Source of the DNA: Allomyces macrogynus ATCC 38327
Lineage: Eukaryota > Blastocladiomycota > Blastocladiomycetes > Blastocladiales > Blastocladiaceae
Assembly (NCBI GenBank): GCA_000151295.1
Contig: GG745342.1
Coordinates: 556,115-620,114 of the forward strand
Direction of reading: 5' to 3'
Length of the DNA stretch: 64,000 bases
Shown here: piece after piece, positions 12,202-22,570 of the stretch
How the letters are laid out: each line of letters begins with the position of its first letter
Position numbering within the stretch: position 1 is the first letter of the stretch
Position numbers and translations under genes: made by a program
Notes under the pieces: generated by a model
Seen by the model: only the letters and a program-made list of their open reading frames with translations
What the model was told of the DNA's origin: nothing
Database searches by the model: none

Positions 12202-12484
12202 CTGTCTCGCACCATGCCACCGTGCCGTCGGCGCCGAGGTCTGCGCGCGGCACGCCCACGACGACGACTGCGTCGTGCTGCAACCGCTCGAAAACGACCT
12301 GCAACCAAGGCGGTCGCATTGGTCTCGGAACCACGACGCACTGCCGGCGCCACCGGCCCTCGAAAAAGCTGCAGCATTCCGCGACCAACTTCCCGACCGA
12401 CGCGCGACGCAGCTCCCGCTGTGGACGATCAAGCGCTCGCTCGACCAGGCAATACTCCGACCCATCAACCTTAACTTCAGCCAT
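12202..12484 (-). CDS. Small unknown protein, first exon
   Basis: From ATG 12484 (an in-frame ATG lies at 12496) the frame codes MAEVKVDGSEYCLVERAL and continues with natural composition to WCETG. There a donor GTCAGT follows at 12201, and the in-frame continuation looks non-coding. The alternation of hydrophobic and charged residues (QCVVVPRP, LQVVFERLQHDAVVVVGVP) suggests a small beta-barrel, possibly an OB fold, but no family is recognised. It starts about 240 bases from the oppositely oriented channel gene, so the two probably share a promoter. The 3' exon is not placed. Confidence 0.4.
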
Positions 12485-12725
12485 TGTCGAGCCCATCGGC
12501 AATCGACCGACCGCGGCCTGGCGCCGAGGTCGCCGGCGCCAGTCTGATCCATGCGGGGGCCGCCGCATGCGTTACATGCTCGCATCGCCAACAATCAGAT
12601 CGCACCGCGTCCGCTCGACGAACCATCACCGTCGTCTTGACTGAGCAACTCGCACGACCGACTCGGCTGGTGTCCTCCACTCACCGGCATACGGACGCGG
12701 CGGTCCGAGTCACTGTGTGTCCTCA

Positions 12726-14472
12726 ATGTACCGCGCCGTGAGCGGCTCGACTCGGCACTCTGCGGCATCTACTGCATCGACAGCGGCCTCTGTTCAATGG
12801 ACCGTGGACGACATGACTGGCTACAGTCCAAGCTCGGTCATGGCCGCAAGCGCCGTCAACCCCATGTCCATTTCGCTGTCCGTACCATTCTCTATACTCG
12901 ACCGGCTCCGTGTCATGGACGTTCATGTTCACCCCCACGCGCTCCACGTCAACAGACTGAACCTCGACCCCGACTCGGCGCGCTCGGTCTTGCACCGCAT
13001 CATTTCTTCGGCCGCCTTCAACGGCTTCATTCTGCTCGTGATCTTGTTCAACACGGTCTTGATGGGGTGCCAGTCGACGCAGTACCTCAACCAGAACTAT
13101 AGTATGTACGTTTGTTTCGCGTCTTCCGCTTTCTATTCGAGTCCGCTTGCCGGTACCGAGGAGCGGCACATTCACGAACTCCGCCATGTGCACTTAGCCT
13201 GGTATTTTTCCCTCCTTGACATGCTGTTTCTTGGCATCTACATTGCCGAGGCCGGCATCAAGCTTGCCGTTTACCGCGTGCGCTACTTTCACAGCGGGTG
13301 GGACTTGCTTGGTGCGTTCCACACCTTGTCCATCCGTTGAGGAAGCATTCGTGCGGGCTCATCCACTGTGTGGTAGACTTTTTCATTGTCGTCTCGTCGA
13401 TTGTCTCGTTCCTACTGCCCTACCTTGCGCAGGCCGCGATCGGCGTCAACACGCGCATCAGTACGCTCTACACCTTCTCCACCCACTCGCTCGCCATCCT
13501 CTGACCTGCCGCATCTCGAACTAGTCCGTCTCGTACGCGTCTTCCGCGCATTCCGCGCACTCCGCTCTCTGCGCGTCCTGCGCACCGTCTCCATGTTCCG
13601 CAGCTTACAGATCCTGGTCGAAACGCTGCTCCGGTCGATCCCGGCCATGAGCTCGATCGCGGCGCTCATGGGCCTGTTGATCTACATGTTTGGCGTGATT
13701 GCGCGTTCGGCGTACCACCAGTCGGCGCCGCAATGGTTCGCGACATTACCGCGCAGTCTGTTCAGTCTCTTCTCATTCATGACGCTCGACGACTGGAGCA
13801 ATATGTGGGTGCAGTTGCGATCAGAGGACGCGACCGTGTTCCCGTTTGTGTTTGTGTTTGTGTTCCTCGAGGCGCTGGTGCTGCTCAAGTACGTTTTGTG
13901 TTGCGATTCGCCAATGTGTGCGGAACGCTGAGTTGCGCGACGCCGCCTAGCCTGTTTGTTGCCGTGATCGTGTCGAACCTCGAGTCCGGGTCCCGCCTGT
14001 TCGCGCAGAAAATGGCCAAGCTGAACGCAGTACGCGCCATCTCCTCCCCTTCCCCCTCCATCTCCACTCACCTGTTCACGCTAGCAATCCGAGCCGCCAC
14101 CGATAACCGCGTCCGTTGACGACCTCGCCACGGCCGCACCTACGGCCGCGCGGGCGCGAACCAAATCGCGCATGTTCGACAACACGCAACTCGCGGCGCT
14201 GCAGGCCGAGCGCCTAGCGGTATCCGACATGGAGTGGTACTATGCGCCGAGCATGGCGCGGCGGCTCAAGGACGTGCAGGGCAGTTACTTTGCGCTGCTC
14301 GCCACGGCCGAACACGATGCGTATGCAATGGCGCGGCAGTTGGAGATTCTTGACGACTTGGGTACGGAACGGCGGTGTCAAGGACAGGGCGGGAATGGGA
14401 TGAAGACTGACGGCGTGGGCTTTTGTAGTCGACGTGATCAAGACGGCCGACAGCAAGACCGACCTGGCGTGA
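12726..14472 (+). CDS. CatSper-like one-domain voltage-gated cation channel
   Basis: Seven exons: 12726-13101, 13198-13311, 13377-13460, 13525-13888, 13951-14029, 14085-14361, 14429-14472. They give an intact 445-residue frame. It is a single six-helix unit: S1 about 98-114, S2 128-150, S3 164-180, and S4 about 192-212 with Arg at every third position (RLVRVFRAFRALRSLRVLR). S5 is about 232-252 and S6 298-326 (LFVAVIVSNLE). The pore loop reads FMTLDDW (T278-W282), matching the T/S-x-D-x-W selectivity filter of CatSper pore subunits. A single-domain channel with one acidic filter residue must assemble as a tetramer. CatSper channels admit calcium into flagella. The C-terminus is helical. A bacterial NaChBac-type origin is disfavoured by the filter. 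Confidence 0.85.
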
Positions 14473-15141
14473 CGCGCCACGGTGGGGTGGAGACGGCGGG
14501 ATAGGGCGGGACGGGGGAGCGGCAATGGAGAGGCCAGTTTTGCGTCGCATATTTATTCGCGCGCGAGCTTGATTTCCGCGACCGACGCTCTCTTGAGAGA
14601 AAGGACGAGCACACTGTCAGCACGTCTCACAGCCAACATCCACAGTCCCATGATTTTCGCGTGACAGTGACATGGCGCGCCATCTTCAGCCGCAACGCGC
14701 CGCGAAAATCATCGTTTATCACCGGGCGACGTCACCCAAGAAATGGGGCCGCCGACAACGACGGCGATGTTCTCAATTTGATCGAACCAACTGCCTGCAA
14801 ACCCTCGTCGCGCACCGTGCAGATAGGACGCTACCGGTCGGCCGATCTCGATCGCGTTTCTGGAGGCCTTTCCTCCTTGCTGCACGCCGTCTCCCTGCGC
14901 GCGCAACACGCCGATTGGCCGATCCTCCACACCGACGCAACCCAACCCGTCGCGGACCTAGACTCGTGGCGGCTGCCCCTGCCGCGCACACGCCGCCCAA
15001 CACGCCCGTCGTGCATCTGGCGGCAGACGGACATCACCGGCCCGCGCCTGCATGCATTGCGACCCTCTTGCCGAACCGACGCTCTCGCTCCCTTAATCCT
15101 CCACCACCATCTTCATCTTTGCACAACCAACTATTCCAAGC
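14473..15141. other. Intergenic region
   Basis: About 670 bases between the channel and the adenylate kinase, both on plus. It holds the channel 3' UTR and the kinase promoter. No gene or repeat is seen. Confidence 0.5.
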
Positions 15142-17743
15142 ATGCACCGCAACGCCCGCCCGGCCCCCGTTCCGCCGCCCGCGGGCCCCGCGGCGCCCAT
15201 GCCCGTGCGGCACGCCCCCACCACCTCTACCACCAACGGCGCCAACGGCGGCACCGTCGCGTGGGACGACTTTGTCCCGCACCGGGTCGGGATGGTACGT
15301 GCGGGACGCGGGAAAGTGGCGTTACCGACGCGCACCGGCCGCGTCGACCCGAAACGTACGCCCTTGACGATTCGCGCACCTGGAATGCATGCTGATGGCG
15401 GGACGATTAGACCATGTCGAGCCCCTCGCGATTGTGGGCCACGGGATGGGCCCGCAGCCGAGTTCGCCGACCAAGGCGCCGCGCACGCCGTTGCCGCCTG
15501 TCGCGGCGCGAGTGGCGTCGCCGACGCGAGGCGCGTTTGATTTGGGTGGACGGAAGTTGATCTTCGTGTTGGGTGGACCGGGAAGGTACGTTTGCGATGA
15601 GTGCGAATGCGTATGGGAGGGGAGATGCTGACGCGTTGATGTGTGTAGCGGCAAGGGCACGCAGTGCGCGCGGATCGCGGTCGAACTCAACTTGACGCAC
15701 CTGAGTGCCGGAGACCTTTTGCGCGCCGAAGTCGCGCGCGGGACGCCGCTCGGCGCCGAGTTGAATAAGTTGATGGCCGAGGGCCAGCTCGTGCCGATGG
15801 TACGGCCCGCTCTCCGTGTCGCGATGGATGCAGAACCCGCACTGATCCCGAACATCTAGGCCGTCACCATTGACCTCCTGCGGTCCGCCATGTCGGCCTC
15901 CCCCGGCTCCGCGGGCTTCCTGATCGACGGTTTCCCGCGTGAGCTCGACCAAGGGCTCGCATTCGAATCCGCTCTTTCCCTCACCCCCGACGCGGTGCTC
16001 TTTTTCGACTGTCCGCTGCCGGTGCTCGAACAGCGGCTGCTCAAGCGCGGCGAGACGTCGGGGCGCGCCGATGATAACCTGGCCTCTATCCAGAAGCGGT
16101 TCCGCACGTTTGAGACGCAGAGCATGCCCGTGGTGATGCACTACAAGGCGCAGGGCAAAGTCGTGTGGGTCTCGTCGGCGCACGCCGTCGAAACCGTCTA
16201 TGCGATGACGCGCGGGATGCTGATGCAGCACTTCCCACAGTGGGTGCCGGAGCCGGGGCTGAAGCTGGATGGGCGGCCGCTGGTGTTTGTGCTCGGTGCG
16301 TTCTTTCTTCTCCACCCGACGTCGTGCATGAGCTGGAGTTGACGCGCGGTGCGTTTGGTTTAGGCGGGCCCGGGTCTGGCAAGGGCACGCAATGCGCGAT
16401 CATTCGCGAGCAGTACGCGCTGAGCCACCTGTCGGTCGGCGACCTGCTGCGCGCCGAAGTCTCCTCCGGGAGCGAATTGGGCACAACGATCAACGGTTAC
16501 ATCAAGGACGGGCAAATTGTGCCGATGGAAGTGACGCTGCGGCTCGTCAAGCAGGCGATTGACCGCGACGTGTCCGGGTCGCACGGGTTCCTGATTGACG
16601 GGTTCCCGCGCGAGATTGGGCAGGCGGTCGATTGGGAGCGCAAGGTACGCGACGCTCGAGCGCGACACCGCGTCGTCTGGAACCTGCACTCACACGAAGT
16701 GACTGCTAGATGTGCATCCCGAGCCTCGTTCTGTTCTACGACTGCCCGCTGGCCTTGCTCGAGCAGCGGCTGCTGAAACGCGGCGAGACGTCCGGGCGCG
16801 CCGACGATAACCTCGAGTCGATCAAGAAGCGGTTCCGTACGTTCCAGGAAACGAGCATGCCCGTCGTCGAGTACTACAAGGTGCTCGGCAAAGTGGCCGA
16901 GATATCGTCCGACGCGACAGTCGCTGAGGTGCTGCACAAGACGCAGGACGCGCTTGCGCAGCATTTGCCGCAGTTGAAGCCGCTCACGTTCAAGAGTGTC
17001 GTATTTGTGTTGGGCGGGCCGGGATGGTACGTTTGAGTGCTGGGAAGGTGGTGGAGAGGAGGGCAAGGACTGATCGTAAGCGATGTGTAGTGGGAAAGGC
17101 ACGCAGTGCGCGCAGCTGGTCGAGAAGCTGCGGTACGTGCATTTGTCGACGGGCGACTTGCTGCGCGCCGAAGTTGCGGCCGGGTCGGCGATTGGCAAGC
17201 AGGCCGAGGCGATCATGAAGGACGGTGGGATGGTGCCGATGGTACGATTCTGCTCTGGGATCCAGGTGCGGGTCAATGCGTCGCGCTCACATTGAAACGG
17301 CGGAGTAGGATTTGATCCGGTCGCTGTTGCTGCAAGCGATGCGCGCAAAACCCGACGCGCCGGGGTATTTGGTCGACGGGTACCCGCGCACGCTCGAGCA
17401 GGCCAAGGACATTGTCTTGGTACGCCTCTACCCCACTTCTCACCTCTCCACCCAACGCTCAACTCACCCGTTCCTCCCTATGTAGCTCGTCCCACCAGCG
17501 CACGTCCTCTACTTCTCGTGCACGCCCGACACGCTTGTCGCCCGGTTACTCAAGCGCGGCGAGACGTCGGGCCGCGCCGACGATAACGCCAAGTCGATTC
17601 GCAAGCGGATCGAGACGTTCCAGGCGGCGACCGTGCCTGTGGTCGAGTTTTTTGCGGCCAACGGCGTCTTGCGGGATATAGACGCGGCGCGGCCGATCGA
17701 CGCGATTACGCGCGACACGCTGGCCGTGTTTGGCGCGGCGTGA
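15142..17743 (+). CDS. Triple-domain adenylate kinase (flagellar type)
   Basis: Nine exons: 15142-15298, 15411-15585, 15649-15799, 15860-16295, 16364-16644, 16710-17026, 17091-17241, 17309-17419, 17486-17743. They give an intact 678-residue frame. Three adenylate kinase domains lie in tandem. Each has the P-loop ([33 protein letters not shown] at about 107, 306 and 502), [17 protein letters not shown] NMP-binding motifs, DGFPRE or DGYPRT, and a [14 protein letters not shown] lid. The short lid is that of the AK1/UMP-CMP kinase class. Tandem kinases of this kind move high-energy phosphate along flagella; sea urchin sperm flagella carry a three-domain form. The donor at 15299 (GTGCGG) was chosen because it keeps the frame; the GTACGT at 15295 does not. 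Confidence 0.92.
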
Positions 17744-18583
17744 ACCGGTGGGACGACTACAGGTGGGGAATATGACTTAGATGGGAATGCATGGGTTGCA
17801 ATGCGTGCTTGCGCGTGGGCGGGAGGGGGGGGGGGGGCGGGGATGCAGTGCATGCATGCAGAGCGCGCCGGCGGGACAAGCGCCAGAAGCGTGACAGGAC
17901 CAGCGCGCCTGCGGGACCAGACGTGCACCATCAGAGCCAGGGGAACGCACCCAGCAACCGTTTCGGCCCGTCTCGACTGCGTGATCAGCGGCGTCCTCGT
18001 GCCGGCGCGATCGCGACGCGCGGAGGAGTGTCTGATTCAAACGCACGTGCCAGGTACGTCCTTTTTCACCCTGCCCATCGCGCGCCCACAAGGCCCCCCC
18101 ACCCCCACCGCCTCACCACCACGGACGACGCCGTGACATTGCGACGTTGCGTCGCGCGCACCAACGACGATGGCGTGCTCGACCACCATCGCGCAAGACA
18201 ACCACGCCATGGCGCCATCCGGCCCAACCTGACCAGCATCACCGTGAAAAACCATGGCCGCACCGACCAGCCTCGAACAAACGGCTCCGTCAGCACGTTT
18301 CCGCGCCGCTGGGACCTGACCCCAGCGTTCCGGTTCAAGGCCGTGCTCGACGATGAACGCACCACCAACCAAACCGACGTGGAGCGAAGCCATTCCACGC
18401 CCAACATCATGGATGACTGCGCTGGTGCCAGGTCGCGACGAACCAGCCCGAGGCGCTGGCCTGGATAAATACCAGCGAGGAACCCGCGCGTGCGCTGAGG
18501 GCATCCATCCACGACGACGACCGACGTCCCCGCTTGCCAAGTGCTTTACTCTTCTCGCCAGTACCAGTCCTTGATTGATCGTC
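17744..18583. other. Intergenic region with poly-G tract
   Basis: About 840 bases upstream of the homoserine acetyltransferase. A run of G with one A sits at about 17820-17840. An AT-containing GGATAAATACC at 18465-18475 could be a TATA box for the downstream gene. No coding motif. Confidence 0.45.
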
Positions 18584-20029
18584 ATGACGGCCGCCGCCAT
18601 CATGCTTGAATCCGACGCCGTGCCCTCGACCTACACGGTCACCAAGCCGACACCAACCGCAACCGCAACCGCGCCCGTCGAGCCGACAACAGCCGCGCAT
18701 GCCGCCGAGGACGAGTCGGCCTCTGGAACCGCCGTCGACGCGGTGGACCCTAACGCGCTCAACCCGTACATCCACCTCGTGCGCGACCAGCACATCACGA
18801 TCATCCCGTCGTTCACGCTCGAGTGCGGCGAGACGCTCACGTCGGTCCCCGTCGCGTACAAGACGTGGGGCACGCTCAACGCCGCCAAGGACAATGCGAT
18901 TGTCGTGTGCCACGCGCTGTCCGGTTCCGCCGACGTAGCCGACTGGTGGGGCCCGCTGCTCGGCGCGCGCCGCGTCTTCGACCCGCGCCGGTGGTTCATT
19001 GTCTGCTGCAACGTGCTCGGCTCCCCCTACGGGTCCGCGTCGCCCGTGACCATCAACCCGGCCACCGGCGAACTCTATGGCGCGCACTTCCCGCGCGTGT
19101 CGGTGCGCGACGACGTGCGTCTGCACCGACTGGTTCTCGACCAGCTCGGCGTCGAGTCCGTCGCGTTTGCGATTGGCGGGTCGATGGGCGGGATGCAGGT
19201 GCTCGAGTGGGGGGCGCAGTTTGGGCCCGAGTACGTGCGGCACCTGGTCCCAATGGCCACGGCGGCCCGGCATTCGGCCTGGTGTATCGCCTGGGGCGAG
19301 GCGCAGCGGCAAGCGATTTTCGCCGACCCGGCGTATAATGCGGGCGAGTACGACCAGGAGAACCCGCCACGGGCCGGGTTGGCGGCGGCGCGAATTCAGG
19401 CGATGTTGACGTACCGCACGCGCGACTCTTTCCAGGCGCGGTTTGCGCGGCGGTTTACCAAGGGCGCCGACCGTACGCAGGGGGATTTGTCGGTCATGGG
19501 CGTGCCGCATAACGACGGGCTCGGGCATTTCGCACATGCGACGACCGGGAATAAGGTGACGCCGGGCGTGTTTTCGGCGCAGTCGTACCTGCGGTACCAA
19601 GGGGATAAGTTTGTACACCGGTTCGATGCAAATTGCTATGTCGCAATCACGCGCAAGCTCGACACGCACGATCTCGCGCGGCCCTACGATGAGGACGTGG
19701 ATCCGGACGAGGCGTACACCGCGGCATTGCAGCGGCTCACGCAGCCGACGCTTGTGCTCGCGGTCGCGTCGGACGGGCTCTTCACGGTCGCCGAGCATGA
19801 GGAGCTCGTGGCCGCGCTGCCGAATGGCGAGTTGGGCGTGATTGCGTCGCCTGATGGGCACGACGGGTTCCTGCTCGAGTTTGACCAGGTAGGGCACGCC
19901 GTCGATGAGTTTATGCGCCGCGTCGCGCCAGAGTACTTTGCCGATGATCTCGACGGCGCCAGCGAGAGCGAGGTCGCGGCACCGACCGAGTCGAGCACGT
20001 TTGGCGAGGTTGATTTGACCGCATGGTAG
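18584..20029 (+). CDS. MET2: Homoserine O-acetyltransferase (MET2/MetX family)
   Basis: A single exon of 481 residues. It is an alpha/beta-hydrolase acyltransferase that transfers acetyl from acetyl-CoA to homoserine, the committed fungal step to methionine. Diagnostic motifs are VAYKTWGTLN, CHALSGSADVADWW, CNVLGSPYGSASPVT and FPRVSVRDDVRLHR. The nucleophile elbow GGSMGGMQVLEW carries catalytic Ser about 200. The Asp is in VASDGLFT (about 397) and the His in DGHDGFL (about 426). The first 55 residues are Thr/Ala-rich and could be a targeting segment. Members of the family can instead use serine or succinyl-CoA, so the substrate is inferred from the GSPYGSASP type of fungal MET2. Two further methionine genes follow. 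Confidence 0.92.
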   Translation: MTAAAIMLESDAVPSTYTVTKPTPTATATAPVEPTTAAHAAEDESASGTAVDAVDPNALNPYIHLVRDQHITIIPSFTLECGETLTSVPVAYKTWGTLNAAKDNAIVVCHALSGSADVADWWGPLLGARRVFDPRRWFIVCCNVLGSPYGSASPVTINPATGELYGAHFPRVSVRDDVRLHRLVLDQLGVESVAFAIGGSMGGMQVLEWGAQFGPEYVRHLVPMATAARHSAWCIAWGEAQRQAIFADPAYNAGEYDQENPPRAGLAAARIQAMLTYRTRDSFQARFARRFTKGADRTQGDLSVMGVPHNDGLGHFAHATTGNKVTPGVFSAQSYLRYQGDKFVHRFDANCYVAITRKLDTHDLARPYDEDVDPDEAYTAALQRLTQPTLVLAVASDGLFTVAEHEELVAALPNGELGVIASPDGHDGFLLEFDQVGHAVDEFMRRVAPEYFADDLDGASESEVAAPTESSTFGEVDLTAW

Positions 20030-20370
20030 TGCGGCCGTGCGTGGTTGCGGTTTGGCGGTTGGCTTGTGCGCACAGGTTTGCTTTCTTTTCTTTCCTTTGT
20101 TCGTGTACATAACTCGTTTCCCTCGCGTGGCGATTTTTGTGAGAATACCAATAACAACAACTGGGTCTTGATGGACTTTTGAATGCGCGCGTAGCCAGAA
20201 CGGACTGATCAGGACAGGATCTGACCGAGTGGTCGGCAGTCCACATCGCGTCCGTGGAACACCCGCGCCAGCACCGCTGCTCACCCGGACCGCAACGCCA
20301 GGGCACACCTCGCCCCGTGCGCACGCCGACAGCGCGGTCAGCCGCGAAATCGCGGCTAAAACGACAAGAA
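20030..20370. other. Short intergenic region
   Basis: About 340 bases after the acetyltransferase stop, holding its 3' UTR and perhaps the promoter of the small acidic frame downstream. Nothing else seen. Confidence 0.4.
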
Positions 20371-20381
20371 GATTCCCCGAG

Positions 20382-20606
20382 ATGTTCGTGGATGGGTTGG
20401 ACGAAGAGGACGAGGGAGAGCAAGAGGAGGTGGGTGCACCGGACGTGTTGTCGGACGAGGAGGTGCTGGCAGCGGAACAGATGATGCACGATTGCAAAGT
20501 AGAGGACGTGAAGTATTGTTGGGTGGAGAAGCAGCGCATCGCTGTCCTAGAGCGTCTCGCGCGATTCTCGATTGAGCAGGGCAAGCTTGCGGTTCATGTG
20601 TCCTGA
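20382..20606 (+). CDS. Small acidic hypothetical protein
   Basis: From ATG 20382 a 74-residue frame reads MFVDGLDEEDEGEQEEVG and then an amphipathic segment (LAAEQMMHDCK, KQRIAVLERLARFSIEQGK) to TGA. The acidic start and helical end look coding, unlike the Arg-rich random frames around it. The frame is open upstream to about 20229, so an upstream exon or start is possible. No family is recognised. It converges on the acireductone dioxygenase gene about 95 bases away. Confidence 0.35.
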   Translation: MFVDGLDEEDEGEQEEVGAPDVLSDEEVLAAEQMMHDCKVEDVKYCWVEKQRIAVLERLARFSIEQGKLAVHVS

Positions 20607-20699
20607 CGTCCGCTCGATACATTACCATCCCAGTGGCAACCATCCATTGCAAAGCACAAACCGCTTCTTGTTGAGCAAAGCGACACCGTTCCACTACAC

Positions 20700-21330
20700 C
20701 TAGTGACTCGCGGGGGCAATCGCGGCGAGGTACTCGGCGCGCGACGGCACCTTGTCGGTGGCCGGAATCGAGCGCGAGAGCGGCGTCCACTTGGGTTCCT
20801 ATTATTCGCCGGAGTCGTGAGCAGCGCGTCCTCCAACGCCGGGCACAAACGGCACAGTGCCAACGTACATCCTTGAACAACCGCATCGCCTCAATGTAGT
20901 TCTTCTCGTCGGTCGTGAACCGGTGGTAAATCCCGGCCGGCAGCACCAACAAGTCGCCGGCCTCGACGGCGACACGAACCCACCGGTCCTTGCTGTCGCG
21001 CACGTCAAAAAACCCAGATCCGCCCAGGATATACCGAATTTCCTCGTCCTCGTGCAGGTGCTCGTCAAAGAAGGACTTGATCTTGGTCTCGTACTCGGGC
21101 AGGCGGCCGGGCGCGACACAGATCTGGTCGCGGTTCTTGTACCCGCGCTCGGCCGAGATGCGGTCGATTTCCGTGAGGTGCGCGCGGCCGTCGGCGGCGA
21201 TGGGCACGCGCCAGTAGAGCACGCCGTTCGCGGCGAGGTCGCTCTGAGTGAGGTCGGCGTGACCGGCGAGGACGTGCGGCGCGCGCGGGTCGGTGGTCGT
21301 GTCGTTGTCGTAGTAGTAGATGCGGGCCAT
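20700..21330 (-). CDS. ADI1: Acireductone dioxygenase (methionine salvage)
   Basis: Two minus-strand exons, 21330-20869 and 20798-20700, with a 70-nt intron (GTACGT...ATAATAG), give an intact 186-residue frame, the usual family length. The cupin metal ligands are visible: His91 and His93 in EHLHEDEEIRYIL, Glu97, and His136 in IYHRFT. The C-terminus EPKWTPLSR is typical. The enzyme oxidises acireductone to the keto-acid precursor of methionine (iron form) in the methylthioadenosine salvage pathway; the bound metal decides the product. It lies between the MET2-type gene and the methionine sulfoxide reductase gene. Confidence 0.95.
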
Positions 21331-21895
21331 GGCTGCTGACTGGCTGCTTGCGTGCTGCGGGGTGTCGAGCGAGAGCGAGCGCGGAGAGAGAGAAGTGCGG
21401 AAGGCGCGGACGATCGAATGGGAGATAGGGTTGGCCGTTTCCGTGGGTGGTCGGAAGACGTCGCCACCAAGTGACGTGGATGCGATGCGCGGGCGGCGTG
21501 TGGCGTCAAACAGGAGACGCTTGCCCCAGGATCGGGAAACTGCCTGGGCGTTTGCCGGCAGGGACCCCCGATGACACGCAGTCGCGCTATGGGCACCTCA
21601 CATGGCGCCATCGTCCCCTGATCTTGCACCATGCCTTCGTCGCTGTCAACTCGCTCACGATTCCTGCCGGCCGTTGACCCACCACACGGGCCCCAGAACT
21701 TGCTGCAACATGTTCCCCTCAACCGCCGCTGACATGATCCGAGGGGCTAATGCCGCCGCTGTGCTCGACGGTGCCAGACCAGTGGATGACTACAAATTCG
21801 ACCCTGCCCCCACGGCCCCGTTCTTAACCCACTCTCCGCCCAGCTTGGACCTCGCTCGGACCTGAACGACAACATCAATCTGCACCTTCTCCACC
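21331..21895. other. Divergent promoter of ADI1 and fRMsr genes
   Basis: 565 bases between two divergently transcribed methionine-metabolism genes, whose start codons lie 565 bases apart. No coding motif on either strand. Shared regulation is possible but no binding site can be named. Confidence 0.5.
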
Positions 21896-22570
21896 ATGCG
21901 CACCCTCCCCACCAACGCCGCCGCACCGACCGCACCCAAGTCTGAGTTCTATGCCGACCTCGCGCAGCAAGCCGCCGCCTTGATCGAGGGCGAGCGCAAC
22001 TGGGTCACCAACACGGCCAACGTCTCAGCGCTCGTCTACCACGCGCTGCGCGACCGCGACCTCGCCGTGCGCGGGCAAGAGACGGTTGCCAAGACAGGCA
22101 CCATCAACTGGGTTGGCTTCTACGTCAAGGATAAGGCCGCACCGCCTGCGAAGAAGGGGGTTGCGGGGGTCCCGCTCACGCTGGGGCCGTTCCAGGGCAA
22201 GGTATGCGCGAACTTCGGGTTGGAGCGATGGAAAGATTGTGGAGAGCGAACTTACGAACCCGTTCTGGTTCGACAGATTGCCTGCACTAAGATCCCGCCG
22301 GGCAAGGGCGTATGCGGCGCCGCCGCTGCGCGCGCCGAGTCGGTTGTCGTCGAGGACGTGCACATGTTCCCGGGCCATATCGCGTGCGACGCACTGACCA
22401 ATTCAGAGGTCGTCGTGCCGCTCGTGTTGCCGCAGTCGGGCCAAGTGATTGGCGTGTTTGATCTCGACTGCGAGGCAAGCCACGGGTTCGACCACGACGA
22501 TGCCCGTGGGCTGGAAAAGATTGCACGGCTCGTGCTCGACGCGTGCGACTGGACGCCGGTCCTGGCGTGA
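21896..22570 (+). CDS. Free methionine-R-sulfoxide reductase (GAF domain)
   Basis: Exons 21896-22201 and 22277-22570 with a 75-nt intron (GTATGC...CGACAG) give an intact 199-residue GAF-domain protein. It reduces free methionine-R-sulfoxide to methionine. The three family cysteines are all present: Cys105 (ACTKIPPGKG), Cys115 (GVCGAAA) and Cys139 (HIACDALTNSEVVVP). Their spacing (10 and 24) equals that of yeast fRMsr Cys91/101/125. NWVGFYV and VFDLDCEASHGFDHDD complete the signature. ATG 21896 is in a CCACCATGC context. Confidence 0.94.
   Translation: MRTLPTNAAAPTAPKSEFYADLAQQAAALIEGERNWVTNTANVSALVYHALRDRDLAVRGQETVAKTGTINWVGFYVKDKAAPPAKKGVAGVPLTLGPFQGKVCANFGLERWKDCGERTYEPVLVRQIACTKIPPGKGVCGAAAARAESVVVEDVHMFPGHIACDALTNSEVVVPLVLPQSGQVIGVFDLDCEASHGFDHDDARGLEKIARLVLDACDWTPVLA

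Noticed and set aside
13102..13197. Coding reading through the first intron of the channel gene
   Set aside because: The 96-base segment is open in frame, but its removal restores the S1-S2 spacing and it has proper GTATGT...TTAG ends.
18407..20584. 725-codon minus-strand open frame
   Set aside because: Antisense to the homoserine acetyltransferase; Arg/Gly-rich with no motif. A GC-driven shadow.
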